The notes beneath the pieces are model-generated. The model was not told the origin of the DNA. It did no database searches and saw nothing but the letters and a program-made list of their open reading frames with translations. DNA of 36,943 bases from a virus. The position numbers and the translations under genes were made by a program. The DNA is taken from positions 1 through 36,943 of the IMG/VR virus record IMGVR_UViG_3300044986_000212. The stretch is one strand, 5' to 3'. Below, one piece after another: positions 15,517 to 22,453 of this stretch. Numbering within the stretch: the first letter of the stretch is position 1; every line of letters begins with the position of its first letter.

Positions 15517-16419
15517 GTGCCGCCTACGCTCCCATTCGCCGTCACGCAGAACGCCCGCAACATTCACACGGTCGAGATGCGGACGGACACGCGCACGGCG
15601 CATTGGGACTTCCTGCTGACAAGCGACAGGCACCACGACCATCCGAAGTGCGACCGCGACCTAGAGCGCAAGCACTTGGACGAGGTAGTGAAGCGCAAAG
15701 CGGGTGTGCTGGATTTTGGGGATATGGGATGTCTCATGCAGGGGAAATACGACCCACGGCGTTCTCGGCAGGGGGTGCATGAGGAAGATCAAGACGCGCC
15801 GGACTACTTGGACTCCGTGGTGAAGCACGCAAGCGAGTTCTACGCGCCGTATGCGCGGCACTTCGTGGTCATCGGCAGGGGCAACCACGAAGAATCGGTC
15901 CTTCGCAACTGCGACACGGACTACACCGACCGGGTTTGCGAGCGCATGAGCGCGTTGAGCGGGCATCGCGTGTTCAGCGGCGGCTACGGAGGATGGGTGC
16001 GCTTCATGGCGAAGGTTCACAACGAGCGGTACACGCTCAACCTGAAGTATCACCACGGTTCGGGCGGCGCGCCGTTGATGTCGCACGGCACCCTAAACGT
16101 GCGCCGGAATGCCGCCGTCGTCCCTGACGCGGATGTGATGTGCAGCGGGCATATCCATAAGCGGTGGGTGCTACCGATGCGGCGGGAACGCATCGTGAGC
16201 GACCGCGCAGGCGTGCGGATTGAGCAGGACTATCAATGGCATATCTGCACGGGTTCGTACAAGGACTCCTACGGCGACAACTACCGGGGATGGGAAACGG
16301 AGAAGGGGATGCCGCCCGCCGAATCGGGTGGCGGCGTTTGGATGCGGCTGCACTTGGAGAAGCACAGCAAGGAAGGGCGAACGCGCTACGCGCTGGTGCC
16401 GCAATTCACGATGGCCTGA
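15517..16419 (+). CDS. Calcineurin-like metallophosphoesterase
   Basis: The 300-residue product carries the complete metal-binding set of the calcineurin-like phosphoesterase superfamily: D37-x-H in SDRHHDH, GD in DFGDMG (D69), GNH in RGNHE (N123, H124), HH at 179-180 and GHIH at 211-214. Such enzymes hydrolyse phosphomono- or diesters; in phages the substrate is usually unknown, with nucleic acid or cyclic nucleotides among the possibilities. GTG 15517 has GGAGGG seven bases upstream. It is followed by a small HExxH protein, and the two genes may form a pair. Confidence 0.8.
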   Translation: MPPTLPFAVTQNARNIHTVEMRTDTRTAHWDFLLTSDRHHDHPKCDRDLERKHLDEVVKRKAGVLDFGDMGCLMQGKYDPRRSRQGVHEEDQDAPDYLDSVVKHASEFYAPYARHFVVIGRGNHEESVLRNCDTDYTDRVCERMSALSGHRVFSGGYGGWVRFMAKVHNERYTLNLKYHHGSGGAPLMSHGTLNVRRNAAVVPDADVMCSGHIHKRWVLPMRRERIVSDRAGVRIEQDYQWHICTGSYKDSYGDNYRGWETEKGMPPAESGGGVWMRLHLEKHSKEGRTRYALVPQFTMA

Positions 16420-16422
16420 CCC

Positions 16423-16728
16423 ATGCCGCATCGCAAGCCCATGCGCGTTCGGCTCGGCAAGCGGTGGTTCACGATCCGCGAGAGCGGCAACCTGAATGAC
16501 TTTGGGCAATGCGAAATCACGCAGCGCAAGGACGGCACGGTGGAGCGCATCATCCGGGTAGCAACATGGCAGAACGAACCCGACGAACTTGATACGTGGG
16601 TCCACGAAGCCATGCACGCGATATGGCCTGACAAGTCGGAATCGGAGGTTGCAGCGTCCAGCGCGGAGTTGGCGCGCCTGTTGTGGCGCATCGGCTACAG
16701 GCGCACAAAAGAAACGAACGATTCCTAG
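16423..16728 (+). CDS. Small zincin-like protein with HExxH motif
   Basis: The 101-residue product contains WVHEAMHAIWP, a canonical HExxH zinc motif (H61, E62, H65), with Glu residues at 74-76 that could supply the third ligand. The C-terminal ELARLLWRIGYRR segment is typical of the small phage proteins of this type. It may be a minimal metallopeptidase or a non-catalytic zinc protein. It is the last gene of the late block, with a large intergenic region following. Confidence 0.65.
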   Translation: MPHRKPMRVRLGKRWFTIRESGNLNDFGQCEITQRKDGTVERIIRVATWQNEPDELDTWVHEAMHAIWPDKSESEVAASSAELARLLWRIGYRRTKETNDS

Positions 16729-16752
16729 CCGGGTTGGTAAGGAAACGATCCT

Positions 16753-16776
16753 GCTACAGATTGGAACTTCTGTAGC
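16753..16776. promoter_or_regulatory. Perfect 8-bp inverted repeat, operator or hairpin
   Basis: GCTACAGA, an 8-base centre and TCTGTAGC form a perfect inverted repeat that overlaps the -35 of the promoter at 16761-16789. A smaller repeat, CACCT (16776-16780) and AGGTG (16792-16796), brackets the -10. The placement suggests binding sites for a regulator. Confidence 0.5.
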
Positions 16777-16789
16777 ACCTTCGTACCAT
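16761..16789 (+). promoter_or_regulatory. Candidate promoter in the 16.8-kb intergenic region
   Basis: TTGGAA (16761-16766), 17 bases, TACCAT (16784-16789). The -10 equals the one before 29339. No large gene follows at once; the transcript would cover the paired hairpins at 16915-16985 and a possible 59-residue ORF before reaching 17201. Confidence 0.4.
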
Positions 16790-16817
16790 TGAGGTGCGGT
16801 GATGTGGGTCAAGCGTC

Positions 16818-16997
16818 ATGGCTAGCGCACGCGATTCCCACACGGGCTGGGGCAGAAGGCCGCAAGGTACGCCCCCCAGCAGCGCACCCGTTGGGGTAAG
16901 GGAACCTGCCGCCGGGACAGGCGGGCATCCGAAGGATGCCCGTGCTGTCCGCAAGTTCAACAAAGTGGAAGGTAAACTTCCACTTACGGGGGTGTAG
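16818..16997 (+). CDS. Possible basic small ORF (59 residues), weak support
   Basis: An ATG at 16818 opens a frame to TAG 16995-16997, coding a basic, Gly/Pro-rich peptide ending KVEGKLPLTGV. No ribosome-binding site or known family is visible, and the sequence contains two perfect hairpins, so the region may act as RNA instead. It is listed because it lies directly behind a candidate promoter. Confidence 0.25.
   Translation: MASARDSHTGWGRRPQGTPPSSAPVGVREPAAGTGGHPKDARAVRKFNKVEGKLPLTGV
16915..16985 (+). ncRNA. Tandem perfect hairpins, possible structured RNA
   Basis: The first hairpin pairs GGACAG (16915-16920) with CTGTCC (16945-16950) and, inside it, GGGCATCC with GGATGCCC around a GAA loop. 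The second pairs AAGTGGAAG (16963-16971) with CTTCCACTT (16977-16985) around GTAAA. Neither has a T-run, so simple termination is doubtful. A regulatory RNA or leader fold is possible, given the promoter at 16761. Confidence 0.45.
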
Positions 16998-17040
16998 AAA
17001 CGTGTACGGGCAGGCGCGGGGGTGGCAATTTGCACACGGC

Positions 17041-17069
17041 TTGCGCTGGCGGTCGGGACCGGGTATGCT
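17041..17069 (+). promoter_or_regulatory. Candidate promoter for the replication gene
   Basis: TTGCGC (17041-17046), 17 bases, TATGCT (17064-17069). The -10 is the same as the one at 22476. The expected start near 17076 lies at the base of a hairpin, as in the recombination-block promoters. Confidence 0.5.
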
Positions 17070-17074
17070 GCTCG

Positions 17075-17171
17075 CATCCTGCCGTTCGGCGGGATGAGCA
17101 GCGTGGCAGTTGCTCGACATTACGGCTAACCGGGCGCGGGGCGTGGGTTGCTTCGCCACGCTGCTCCCCGC
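17075..17171 (+). promoter_or_regulatory. Folded leader of the DUF1376 gene
   Basis: A hairpin at the predicted 5' end pairs CATCCTGCC (17075-17083) with GGCGGGATG (17088-17096) around GTTC. A second hairpin spans 17136-17171, pairing GCGGG with CCCGC and, inside, GCGTGG with CCACGC. The GGAG ribosome-binding site at 17189-17192 follows. The layout mirrors the leaders in the recombination block, though the AGGUC loop is absent. Confidence 0.45.
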
Positions 17172-17200
17172 CCCCGCCCCGGTGCTTTGGAGCGACACGC

Positions 17201-18097
17201 ATGGCACAGCCCCAATGGTTTCCGATGTACCCCACCGACTTCCTGACCAGCACGGCGATGATGTCGCCCGTGCAGGGCTGGGCGTACACGCAGTTGCTTC
17301 TGTACGCATGGACGAATGCAGCGGTGCCGGATGACCGGGAAACGTGTTCGCGCATGACCCGTTGCGACCTGTCGGACGGGGATTGGGCGGTCATCCGCGC
17401 ACGGTTCACACCCACCCCGGCGGGACTCGTCCATCGACGGCTGGAGAAGGAGCGCGCCGACGCTTTGAGGCGGTCGGAACAGGCCGCAGATTCGGGCCGC
17501 AGAGGTGCCGCTGCGCGATGGGGTCGCCATAGCGACCCTATTGGCGACCCCATTGGCAACCCTAATGGCAACCCCAATGGCAAAACGATGGCTGCTACAT
17601 CTACAACTACATACACCCCCCACCCTTCGGGTGGGGGTGCAGGGGGAGGGGAGGGGGTTGTATCTGCAAAGCAAGGGACCAAACAGCCCGCCGTTTCGTC
17701 CGTAGCGGCCCGCCGTTCGCCTGTGGCGCGTCCGAACGCTTCGGACGGGTCCACGCCGCACCCGACCCCTTCGGACGCAACTGGGGGCATTTCCGGCGAT
17801 GTCGCATTACGCGACCCAACCCCCGCAGAGATGGACCGGATAACACGCTGGCCGGGGAGCAGGACCGTACCCCCCGTCGCGTTGGAGGGGAAGCGCAGGG
17901 TGCTGGTCCGGATGCTGCGCGAGAAGAAGGTATCGGCGGAATACCTTGCCCCGGCGTGGGAGGCGGCACTACGCGAATGGGGGGAGCGCGGGACCGATCC
18001 CTACGACTTTGTAGCCAACACCCTGTTGGGGGAATGGGAGGGGGTGCGCTTCCCTGACGCGGTGATGAAGCATCGGCTGGGGATGGGGGCCGCATGA
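17201..18097 (+). CDS. DUF1376 replication-type protein
   Basis: The 298-residue product starts MAQPQWFPMYPTDFL and shows the DUF1376 pattern (W.p.y..DfL..t..ms...G.Y..LL...W) over residues 1-95. This domain is found in phage replication modules beside helicase loaders or as the initiator-like part. It is followed by a low-complexity linker with DPIGDPIGNPNGNPNG and a Pro/Ser/Thr-rich stretch, then a C-terminal helical domain (residues 200-298). ATG 17201 has GGAG eight bases upstream; extension upstream would run into the hairpins and is not supported. The linker is encoded by 12-bp direct repeats that could be the replication origin (see 17528-17584). The stop overlaps the next ATG. Confidence 0.7.
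   Translation: MAQPQWFPMYPTDFLTSTAMMSPVQGWAYTQLLLYAWTNAAVPDDRETCSRMTRCDLSDGDWAVIRARFTPTPAGLVHRRLEKERADALRRSEQAADSGRRGAAARWGRHSDPIGDPIGNPNGNPNGKTMAATSTTTYTPHPSGGGAGGGEGVVSAKQGTKQPAVSSVAARRSPVARPNASDGSTPHPTPSDATGGISGDVALRDPTPAEMDRITRWPGSRTVPPVALEGKRRVLVRMLREKKVSAEYLAPAWEAALREWGERGTDPYDFVANTLLGEWEGVRFPDAVMKHRLGMGAA
17528..17584 (+). repeat. 12-bp direct repeats, candidate origin iterons
   Basis: Four tandem 12-mers with the core ATTGGCRACCCY (first copy CATAGCGACCCT), plus a partial fifth, lie inside the DUF1376 gene. They are followed by a less GC-rich stretch (17580-17616) and a 9-bp hairpin (17617-17637). Lambda-type phages carry origin iterons inside their initiator gene in the same way. 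The origin role is inferred. Confidence 0.5.
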
Positions 18098-18528
18098 GCC
18101 GCCCCGTGTACGAGCGACTGACCGACCAAATCCGACAGGGTGAAATCATCACCCGGTTGGAACACGCGGTCGGGATGCGTGCCAGCGCGACTCCGCGCCT
18201 GTGTGGGTGGGACTACGAGATGCTGCGGAACGATGGCACGCTGTCGGCGTTGGTGGAGGTGAAGTACCGCCGGAACACGATGCAGCACTACCCCACGTAC
18301 ATCATCTCGCAGGCGAAGATCGTGAACATGGCGCAAGCCGCACGGGAGCGCAACTGCATGGCGGGCTTACTGGTCGGATGGACTGACTGCATCGGCTGGC
18401 TGCGCGTGGACAATCGCAAGCGCAACGCATGGCCCGTGGTGCGCGGTGGCCGCAGCGACCGCAACGACCCCGCCGACATCGAATCCGTGTACGAGATTCC
18501 CACGGAATATTTCCGGATCATCTATTGA
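18094..18528 (+). CDS. PD-(D/E)XK nuclease-like protein
   Basis: The 144-residue product has D40 in WDYEML, then VEVKYRRN with E55 and K57, a D-x14-ExK spacing that fits the PD-(D/E)XK nuclease superfamily, and a later ISQAKI with Gln that fits a fourth motif. These small enzymes include Holliday-junction and Vsr/VRR-type nucleases. The gene overlaps DUF1376 by four bases (ATGA), so it is probably co-expressed with replication. Specific function is not known. Confidence 0.6.
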   Translation: MSRPVYERLTDQIRQGEIITRLEHAVGMRASATPRLCGWDYEMLRNDGTLSALVEVKYRRNTMQHYPTYIISQAKIVNMAQAARERNCMAGLLVGWTDCIGWLRVDNRKRNAWPVVRGGRSDRNDPADIESVYEIPTEYFRIIY

Positions 18529-18553
18529 CCCCGGCGCAGCGGGGCGTTAGGTT
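18525..18553 (+). promoter_or_regulatory. Candidate promoter, predicted leaderless start
   Basis: TTGACC (18525-18530), 17 bases, TAGGTT (18548-18553), then exactly six bases to ATG 18560. The -10 is weak (3 of 6), but the geometry matches the promoters before 156, 27164 and 29339. Confidence 0.4.
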
Positions 18554-18559
18554 ACGCGC

Positions 18560-18793
18560 ATGGCAAACACCGATATCACCCAACAACTGCGGAACCACGC
18601 CATGTATGTGCGCGATGGCTGGTCGGACATCACGCAAGCAGGCGAGTGGCACGCGAAGGACATGAATCTGTGCTTCATGCTTGAAAGCGCGGCGAGCATC
18701 ATTGACCAGTTGCGCGAGCAGCAGCGCGAAATGCGCGACCGCAACGTTCGCTTGATGTCGAAGATTCAGGAGATGGAGGTGAGGGAGCAATGA
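18560..18793 (+). CDS. Small helical protein, unknown
   Basis: The 77-residue product has a C-terminal coiled-coil-like helix (IIDQLREQQREMRDRNVRLMSKIQEM, given here only as position 46-72 in outline) and a polar N terminus. No family is recognised. No ribosome-binding site lies before ATG 18560; the promoter geometry predicts a leaderless transcript. The 3' end carries GGAGGTGAGGG, the ribosome-binding site of the next gene, with a four-base overlap. Confidence 0.6.
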   Translation: MANTDITQQLRNHAMYVRDGWSDITQAGEWHAKDMNLCFMLESAASIIDQLREQQREMRDRNVRLMSKIQEMEVREQ

Positions 18794-19149
18794 CCGAAGT
18801 AGCCGAATGGGACTTGACCGACGCGACCGACGAGGACATCGCGTTCATTGAGGAGGAACACGCCAACGCCATCAAGGGGATGATGGTTGCCAGCATCCGC
18901 ACCAACGCGGCCTATTCCCGCATTGACGATGAAGGAACCGTCACGCAGAAGTGGGTGCTGGACGCTCGCATCGTGATGCGCGACGAGGCCGAGCAATACC
19001 GCACGGTGACGTTCCATGCGAACGTCCCTTACCGCCGCATGACCATCGACGAAGCACGCGACAAGTGGACCGGGATCGTCGCGCACTACTTCGTGCAAGA
19101 CTGGCTTCCTGTGTATCTCGCAGGAGGCTTCGACGATGAAATCGAATGA
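18790..19149 (+). CDS. Hypothetical acidic protein
   Basis: The 119-residue product is acidic at its N terminus (MTEVAEWDLTDATDEDIAF) and has two strand-like segments (WVLDARIVMRD, YRTVTFHANVP). It starts at ATG 18790 behind AGGTGAGGGAG. It overlaps the next gene by 14 bases. No known function; its place in the early block suggests a host-interaction or replication accessory role. Confidence 0.65.
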   Translation: MTEVAEWDLTDATDEDIAFIEEEHANAIKGMMVASIRTNAAYSRIDDEGTVTQKWVLDARIVMRDEAEQYRTVTFHANVPYRRMTIDEARDKWTGIVAHYFVQDWLPVYLAGGFDDEIE

Positions 19150-19360
19150 ACTAGGCAGGCTGGTTGTCACCCTTGACAGCCGGGATGAGGCGATGACCCT
19201 CATGGCGCACACCGACAACGGCCCAATGCCTGTGTGGTTTCAGGTCGCGGAACCGAAGGGGTGCCGCTGCGGGTGCGGGGCACACAAAGTCAAGGTGCGC
19301 GTAGTCGCGTCAAAGGCAGTACGCCTTCAGCGTGTCCCGCTCACGGAAGTTCCGGAATGA
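19136..19360 (+). CDS. Small protein with CRCGCG cluster
   Basis: The 74-residue product has a cysteine cluster (GCRCGCGAHKVKVRV near residues 42-56) that could bind a metal. A perfect AGGAGG ribosome-binding site precedes ATG 19136. It overlaps the end of the previous gene. No family is recognised. Confidence 0.6.
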   Translation: MKSNELGRLVVTLDSRDEAMTLMAHTDNGPMPVWFQVAEPKGCRCGCGAHKVKVRVVASKAVRLQRVPLTEVPE

Positions 19361-19378
19361 CCACGGCGAAACTAGCCT

Positions 19379-19597
19379 ATGACCATGAAGCGACGGCACC
19401 CCGCCTACACGCTGGAACGCGAACGGCGACGGCATCGGGATGCCGTGCGGCTGGTGGAAGCAGCGATGGCATCCGGCGAGTGCGAGATGGAGACAGGGCT
19501 AGAGGCCATTAGCGTGCTGTGGCATTGGTACGAAGTCACGGGGATGTCGATAGATCGACCATTGCCCGCATGGTTGCGGGCGCAAAAGGAGACATGA
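19379..19597 (+). CDS. Small basic protein, unknown
   Basis: The 72-residue product is strongly basic at its N terminus (MKRRHPAYTLERERRRHRDAVR) and continues as a helix. An alternative start at ATG 19385 is possible. No clear ribosome-binding site is present. The stop overlaps the next gene's ATG. Function unknown. Confidence 0.5.
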   Translation: MTMKRRHPAYTLERERRRHRDAVRLVEAAMASGECEMETGLEAISVLWHWYEVTGMSIDRPLPAWLRAQKET

Positions 19598-19848
19598 TGC
19601 AACCGAAGTCACTTATCCAAGAGGCCGAAAAGTTCCTTGCCTACCTGCGTGGGCTGGGCTTTGTCGGCAACCTTACGAAGTCGGGATGGGTCGCGTGCCA
19701 CGCCAACGGCGTGACGTTCACCGGGAACGCCAAGCGCATCCGGTTCGATTACGTGGTCATCACCGAAGGCGGGACCACGTGCATCTGCGAACGCGGCCCC
19801 GTGAGCATGGCATGGCTTGACGGCAAGGCGAAGGGGGCAGGACTGTGA
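19597..19848 (+). CDS. Hypothetical protein
   Basis: The 83-residue product shows a helix (LIQEAEKFLAYLRGL) followed by strands (GVTFTGNAKRIRFDYVVIT). ATG 19597 was chosen over ATG 19594 because AGGAG (19587-19591) then has a five-base spacing. Its 3' end overlaps the next GTG. No family is recognised. Confidence 0.6.
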   Translation: MQPKSLIQEAEKFLAYLRGLGFVGNLTKSGWVACHANGVTFTGNAKRIRFDYVVITEGGTTCICERGPVSMAWLDGKAKGAGL

Positions 19849-20213
19849 CTCCCACGGGATGCCCGGTCGGACTGTGCGACGATCAAAGCGCGTGCCGCTT
19901 CTGCGACAACGGGGGACGCAGGTACATGGACGGCGGCGAATTGCAGCGCGTGTGGATGCTCCACGTGAATGCCATGCGCGAGTGCCAACGTGCCGAGGCA
20001 CGCGCACGGACGCTGGATGACGATTGCACGATGTTGGCTCGTCGAAACGCGAAGTTGGTCATTGAGGTTGACCAACTCCGCGATGAAATATCCGTGCTGC
20101 GTCGGGCGGTTGCGCCGCAACATCTGCAAGCGCAGATTGCGATGCTGAACTACGAGAACGCACAACTGCGCCAGCGCAGCCTCAATGCCGCGCTTTACGA
20201 GGGTGAGGGATGA
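19845..20213 (+). CDS. Protein with N-terminal cysteine cluster and coiled coil
   Basis: The 122-residue product begins CPVGLCDDQSACRFCDNG, a four-cysteine cluster that may bind zinc, followed by a long helix with heptad pattern (residues 45-110). It starts with GTG 19845 overlapping the previous stop and overlaps the RusA gene by four bases. This arrangement suggests a DNA-binding or scaffold role in the early block, but no family is recognised. Confidence 0.6.
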   Translation: MTPTGCPVGLCDDQSACRFCDNGGRRYMDGGELQRVWMLHVNAMRECQRAEARARTLDDDCTMLARRNAKLVIEVDQLRDEISVLRRAVAPQHLQAQIAMLNYENAQLRQRSLNAALYEGEG

Positions 20214-20674
20214 CGGCTAACGAGTACGTCGTATGGGTCGATGGCGACCCGGCGGCGCAGGGGTCCAAGCGACTGGTGCGCCTGAAGGATGGCCGCAGCG
20301 TGATGCTGGAGAACAGCAAGCGCGTGAAGCCGTGGCGTGCGGCGGTAGCCGATGCCGCCCGCGAGCAGCGCGTTCAGCCGTTCCATGGGGATGTCATCAT
20401 CCATGCGCGTGTGCGGTTCGTGCGACCACAGAAGCACTACCGCAAGGACGGCAGCATCACACCGTCCGCCTTGCCCCGACCCGGATACGCGGACTGCGAC
20501 AAACTGGCGCGGGCTATCTGCGACGCGCTGGCCGGGATTGCGTATGCCAACGACCGACAGGTGGCCGCGCTTGCCATCGAACGGGAGTGGGCATCGGCGG
20601 GTTCCGGCCCCGGCGCGTGCATCCTGATCCGGCCCTGCCCCCCAAAGGGCGGCTGGAACTACATAGCCCCCTAG
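20210..20674 (+). CDS. rusA: RusA-type Holliday junction resolvase
   Basis: The 154-residue product matches the RusA family: an N-terminal VDGDPAAQGSKRLVR segment, then PGYADCDKLARAICDAL with D95 and D97, then AYANDRQVAAL with D115. These correspond to the three catalytic aspartates of E. coli RusA. The enzyme resolves four-way junctions made by recombination or replication before packaging. It is the last gene of its transcription unit and is followed by a terminator at 20680. Confidence 0.8.
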   Translation: MTANEYVVWVDGDPAAQGSKRLVRLKDGRSVMLENSKRVKPWRAAVADAAREQRVQPFHGDVIIHARVRFVRPQKHYRKDGSITPSALPRPGYADCDKLARAICDALAGIAYANDRQVAALAIEREWASAGSGPGACILIRPCPPKGGWNYIAP

Positions 20675-20679
20675 ACCAA

Positions 20680-20750
20680 CCCCGGCGCGGGATCTGACGC
20701 AACGACCCGGCGAGTGCTGGGAAGGAGTGCCCGCGACCGGGGATTATCTT
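20680..20750 (+). terminator. Terminator after the resolvase gene
   Basis: CCCCGG and GCGGG (20680-20691) pair with CCCGC and CCGGGG (20730-20742), leaving a small bulge, with ATTATCTT following. It marks the end of the replication transcription unit and the beginning of regulatory cassette A. Confidence 0.55.
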
Positions 20751-20798
20751 ACCCCAAAAGAAATCTGCGAAATCCATCAGAAATACCCCTCCACCCCC

Positions 20799-20826
20799 TT
20801 GACCCCCGCCGGAACGGGGGTACAGT
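20799..20826 (+). promoter_or_regulatory. Promoter of regulatory cassette A
   Basis: TTGACC (20799-20804), 16 bases, TACAGT (20821-20826). Between the hexamers CCCCC and GGGGG form an inverted repeat. The preceding A-rich stretch (20751-20782) is shared with cassettes B and D and may act as an UP element. Confidence 0.65.
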
Positions 20827-20832
20827 ACGGGT

Positions 20833-20871
20833 GTTGAGCAGGTCGCTCGACCCGAACCCGCCGGACGCGGG
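20833..20871 (+). promoter_or_regulatory. Leader RNA A: AGGUC hairpin and CGGAC hairpin
   Basis: Hairpin 1 (20833-20851) is GUUGAGC-AGGUC-GCUCGAC and begins six bases after the -10, at the predicted 5' end of the mRNA. Hairpin 2 (20857-20871) is CCCGC-CGGAC-GCGGG. AGGAG at 20875-20879 follows. The loops are the same as in the other copies while the stems differ by paired changes. Confidence 0.65.
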
Positions 20872-20888
20872 CGCAGGAGACAACGACA

Positions 20889-21215
20889 ATGGCAACCAAG
20901 ACGAACATCAACCTGATCGTGAACGGCGCAAAGGTTTACACCCGCAAGACCACGGGCCGACCCTACACCCACGCGCTGGTTGAGCGCAACAGCAAGGGTG
21001 CGTGGGTGATTGTGTCCTGCTCCAGCAAGGGAACGCAGCAACTTCAGAACATCATTGATGACGGGCAAAAGACCGTCATCGGCTTGACCTTCCGAATTGC
21101 GAACGAGCCGGGAAGCCCCTACGTCGCCACTTGGGAAAAGACGATCTACAACATCCACAACGCGAACTCGCGCATCCTCCCCATCATCGACAACACGGTG
21201 ACCCTGAACGCCTGA
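20889..21215 (+). CDS. Hypothetical protein, first gene behind leader A
   Basis: The 108-residue product is soluble and strand-rich (INLIVNGAKVYTRKTTG, AWVIVSCSSKG). It has its own promoter and structured leader, suggesting high, tightly controlled early expression. No known family. A strong hairpin at 21224 separates it from the DUF932 gene. Confidence 0.7.
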   Translation: MATKTNINLIVNGAKVYTRKTTGRPYTHALVERNSKGAWVIVSCSSKGTQQLQNIIDDGQKTVIGLTFRIANEPGSPYVATWEKTIYNIHNANSRILPIIDNTVTLNA

Positions 21216-21223
21216 CCCACACC

Positions 21224-21250
21224 GGGGGGCGGGCGCGTTGCCCGCCCCCC
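21224..21250 (+). terminator. G/C hairpin between 20889 and DUF932 genes
   Basis: An 11-bp stem (GGGGGGCGGGC / GCCCGCCCCCC) with a GCGTT loop, without a T-run. A paralogous hairpin follows the 22542 gene at 22951-22975. It is likely a partial terminator or mRNA 3'-end stabiliser. Confidence 0.5.
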
Positions 21251-21260
21251 TCACCCTACG

Positions 21261-21273
21261 CCCCCGGACGGGG
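21261..21273 (+). promoter_or_regulatory. Leader hairpin 2 before DUF932 gene
   Basis: CCCC-CGGAC-GGGG, followed by AAAGAG and ATG 21291. It is the same element as hairpin 2 of the other leaders, here without its own promoter. Confidence 0.5.
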
Positions 21274-21290
21274 CAGAAAGAGACACGAAC

Positions 21291-22307
21291 ATGGCGCACG
21301 AAATTGAAACCAACGACGGACTGGTGCTGGCGAACAAGGGAGCATGGCACGGGCTGGGGACTGTGGTGCAGGGCGCACCGAACCCCTACGCCGCGCTCCG
21401 CATCGCCGGGATGGAATGGGAAGTGCTGGAGTCGGACGCGCTCACGGGCACGTTCAACGCGGGCAGCACCGACGAACGCCGGGTGGTGACGGGTGACAGC
21501 AAGATGCTGGTGCGCTCCGACGATCACACCGTGCTTGGGGTAGTCGGCAAGGACTACAGCCCCGTGCAGAACAGCGCGCTGGCCGACCTCGCCTACGCCA
21601 TGCGGAACGCCGACGCGGACAGCGGGGTGGAAGTCGAATCCGCCGGAAGCATCCGGGGCGGCAAGCGGGTGTTCATGCTCCTGCGCGCTCCCAGCGTGGA
21701 CATGACGGGCATGGGCGACGAAGCCCACCCCTACCTGCTCATCGCCAACGGGCACGACGGCACGCTGGCCCTGCGGGTGCAGCCGACGAGCGTTCGCGTG
21801 GTGTGCAGCAACACCTTCCACGCCGCCATCGGGGTGAAGCAGAAGGCGTGGTCGCACCGCCACACCCTGAACATCGGAACGCGGGTCGAAAGCCTTGCCG
21901 CCGAAATCAAGTTGTGGTTCAAGATGGTGGAGGACGGGCAGGAAACCGCCCGCGCACTCGCAGCGCGGCAGGTGAACCGCGAAGGCATCCGCAACCTGTG
22001 GGCCGACGTTCTCCTGCGGCTTGACGGACCCACGCCGCTCAACCCCAAGAACGGCTGGCAGGAGCGGCGCAAGGAACACGCCGTCGCCTTCCTCGCGCAC
22101 GCCGCGCAGGTGTTCGACACGGAGGCGCGGCAGTACGGCGCGAACCTGTGGGTGGCCGCGAACGCCGCCACGAACGCCATCCAGCACCTTCGCGCCGGGT
22201 GGAGCGTGCGGACGAAGGACGCGCAGGCCCGCGCCTACGCCGCATGGGACGGCACGACGGCGAACGCTACGCAGGAAGCCTTTGACGCTGCGCTCGATTG
22301 CCTGTAA
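21291..22307 (+). CDS. DUF932 phage/plasmid-like protein
   Basis: The 338-residue product matches the DUF932 (TIGR03299) family: MAHEIETNDGLVLANKGAWHG at the start, VVGKDYSPVQNSALADLAYA, IRGGKRVFMLLRAP, and TSVRVVCSNTFHAAI. These proteins are widespread in phages and plasmids, often in recombination/replication modules, but the biochemical role is not established. It lies between cassette A and cassette B, close to the ERF annealing protein. Its start is supported by AAAGAG before ATG 21291. Confidence 0.8.
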   Translation: MAHEIETNDGLVLANKGAWHGLGTVVQGAPNPYAALRIAGMEWEVLESDALTGTFNAGSTDERRVVTGDSKMLVRSDDHTVLGVVGKDYSPVQNSALADLAYAMRNADADSGVEVESAGSIRGGKRVFMLLRAPSVDMTGMGDEAHPYLLIANGHDGTLALRVQPTSVRVVCSNTFHAAIGVKQKAWSHRHTLNIGTRVESLAAEIKLWFKMVEDGQETARALAARQVNREGIRNLWADVLLRLDGPTPLNPKNGWQERRKEHAVAFLAHAAQVFDTEARQYGANLWVAANAATNAIQHLRAGWSVRTKDAQARAYAAWDGTTANATQEAFDAALDCL

Positions 22308-22365
22308 CCTCACCACGGTCGGGACGGCCACGGACGGCCCCCGACCCTTCATAAGCCCCCGGAAG

Positions 22366-22404
22366 CGTGCCCCCTGTGCCCATTGGCCGGGGGGCGCGTT
22401 ATTT
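22366..22404 (+). terminator. Terminator after the DUF932 gene
   Basis: A nine-pair stem (22366-22374 with 22390-22398) around an inner GCC/GGC pairing is followed by TTATTT. It ends the A unit just ahead of the B promoter. Confidence 0.6.
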
Positions 22405-22453
22405 CACCCAAAAAGAAATGTGAGAAAATCTGCCAAGTTTCCCCCCCCACCCC

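Noticed and set aside
17030-17200. A 57-residue N-terminal extension of the DUF1376 protein
   Set aside because: The DUF1376 domain begins at ATG 17201, which has GGAG at a good distance; the extension runs through hairpins and gives Arg/Cys-rich sequence.
16729-17200. A tRNA gene in the hairpin-rich region
   Set aside because: The hairpins do not form a cloverleaf and no T-loop or acceptor pairing is found.
17617-17637. A 9-bp hairpin in the DUF1376 gene as terminator
   Set aside because: It lies inside the coding frame with no T-run; I kept it only as a possible part of the origin.
19350-19384. A further leaderless-type promoter (TAGCCT six bases before ATG 19385)
   Set aside because: The -35 position reads TTCCGG, a poor match, and the gene lies inside a tightly packed operon.
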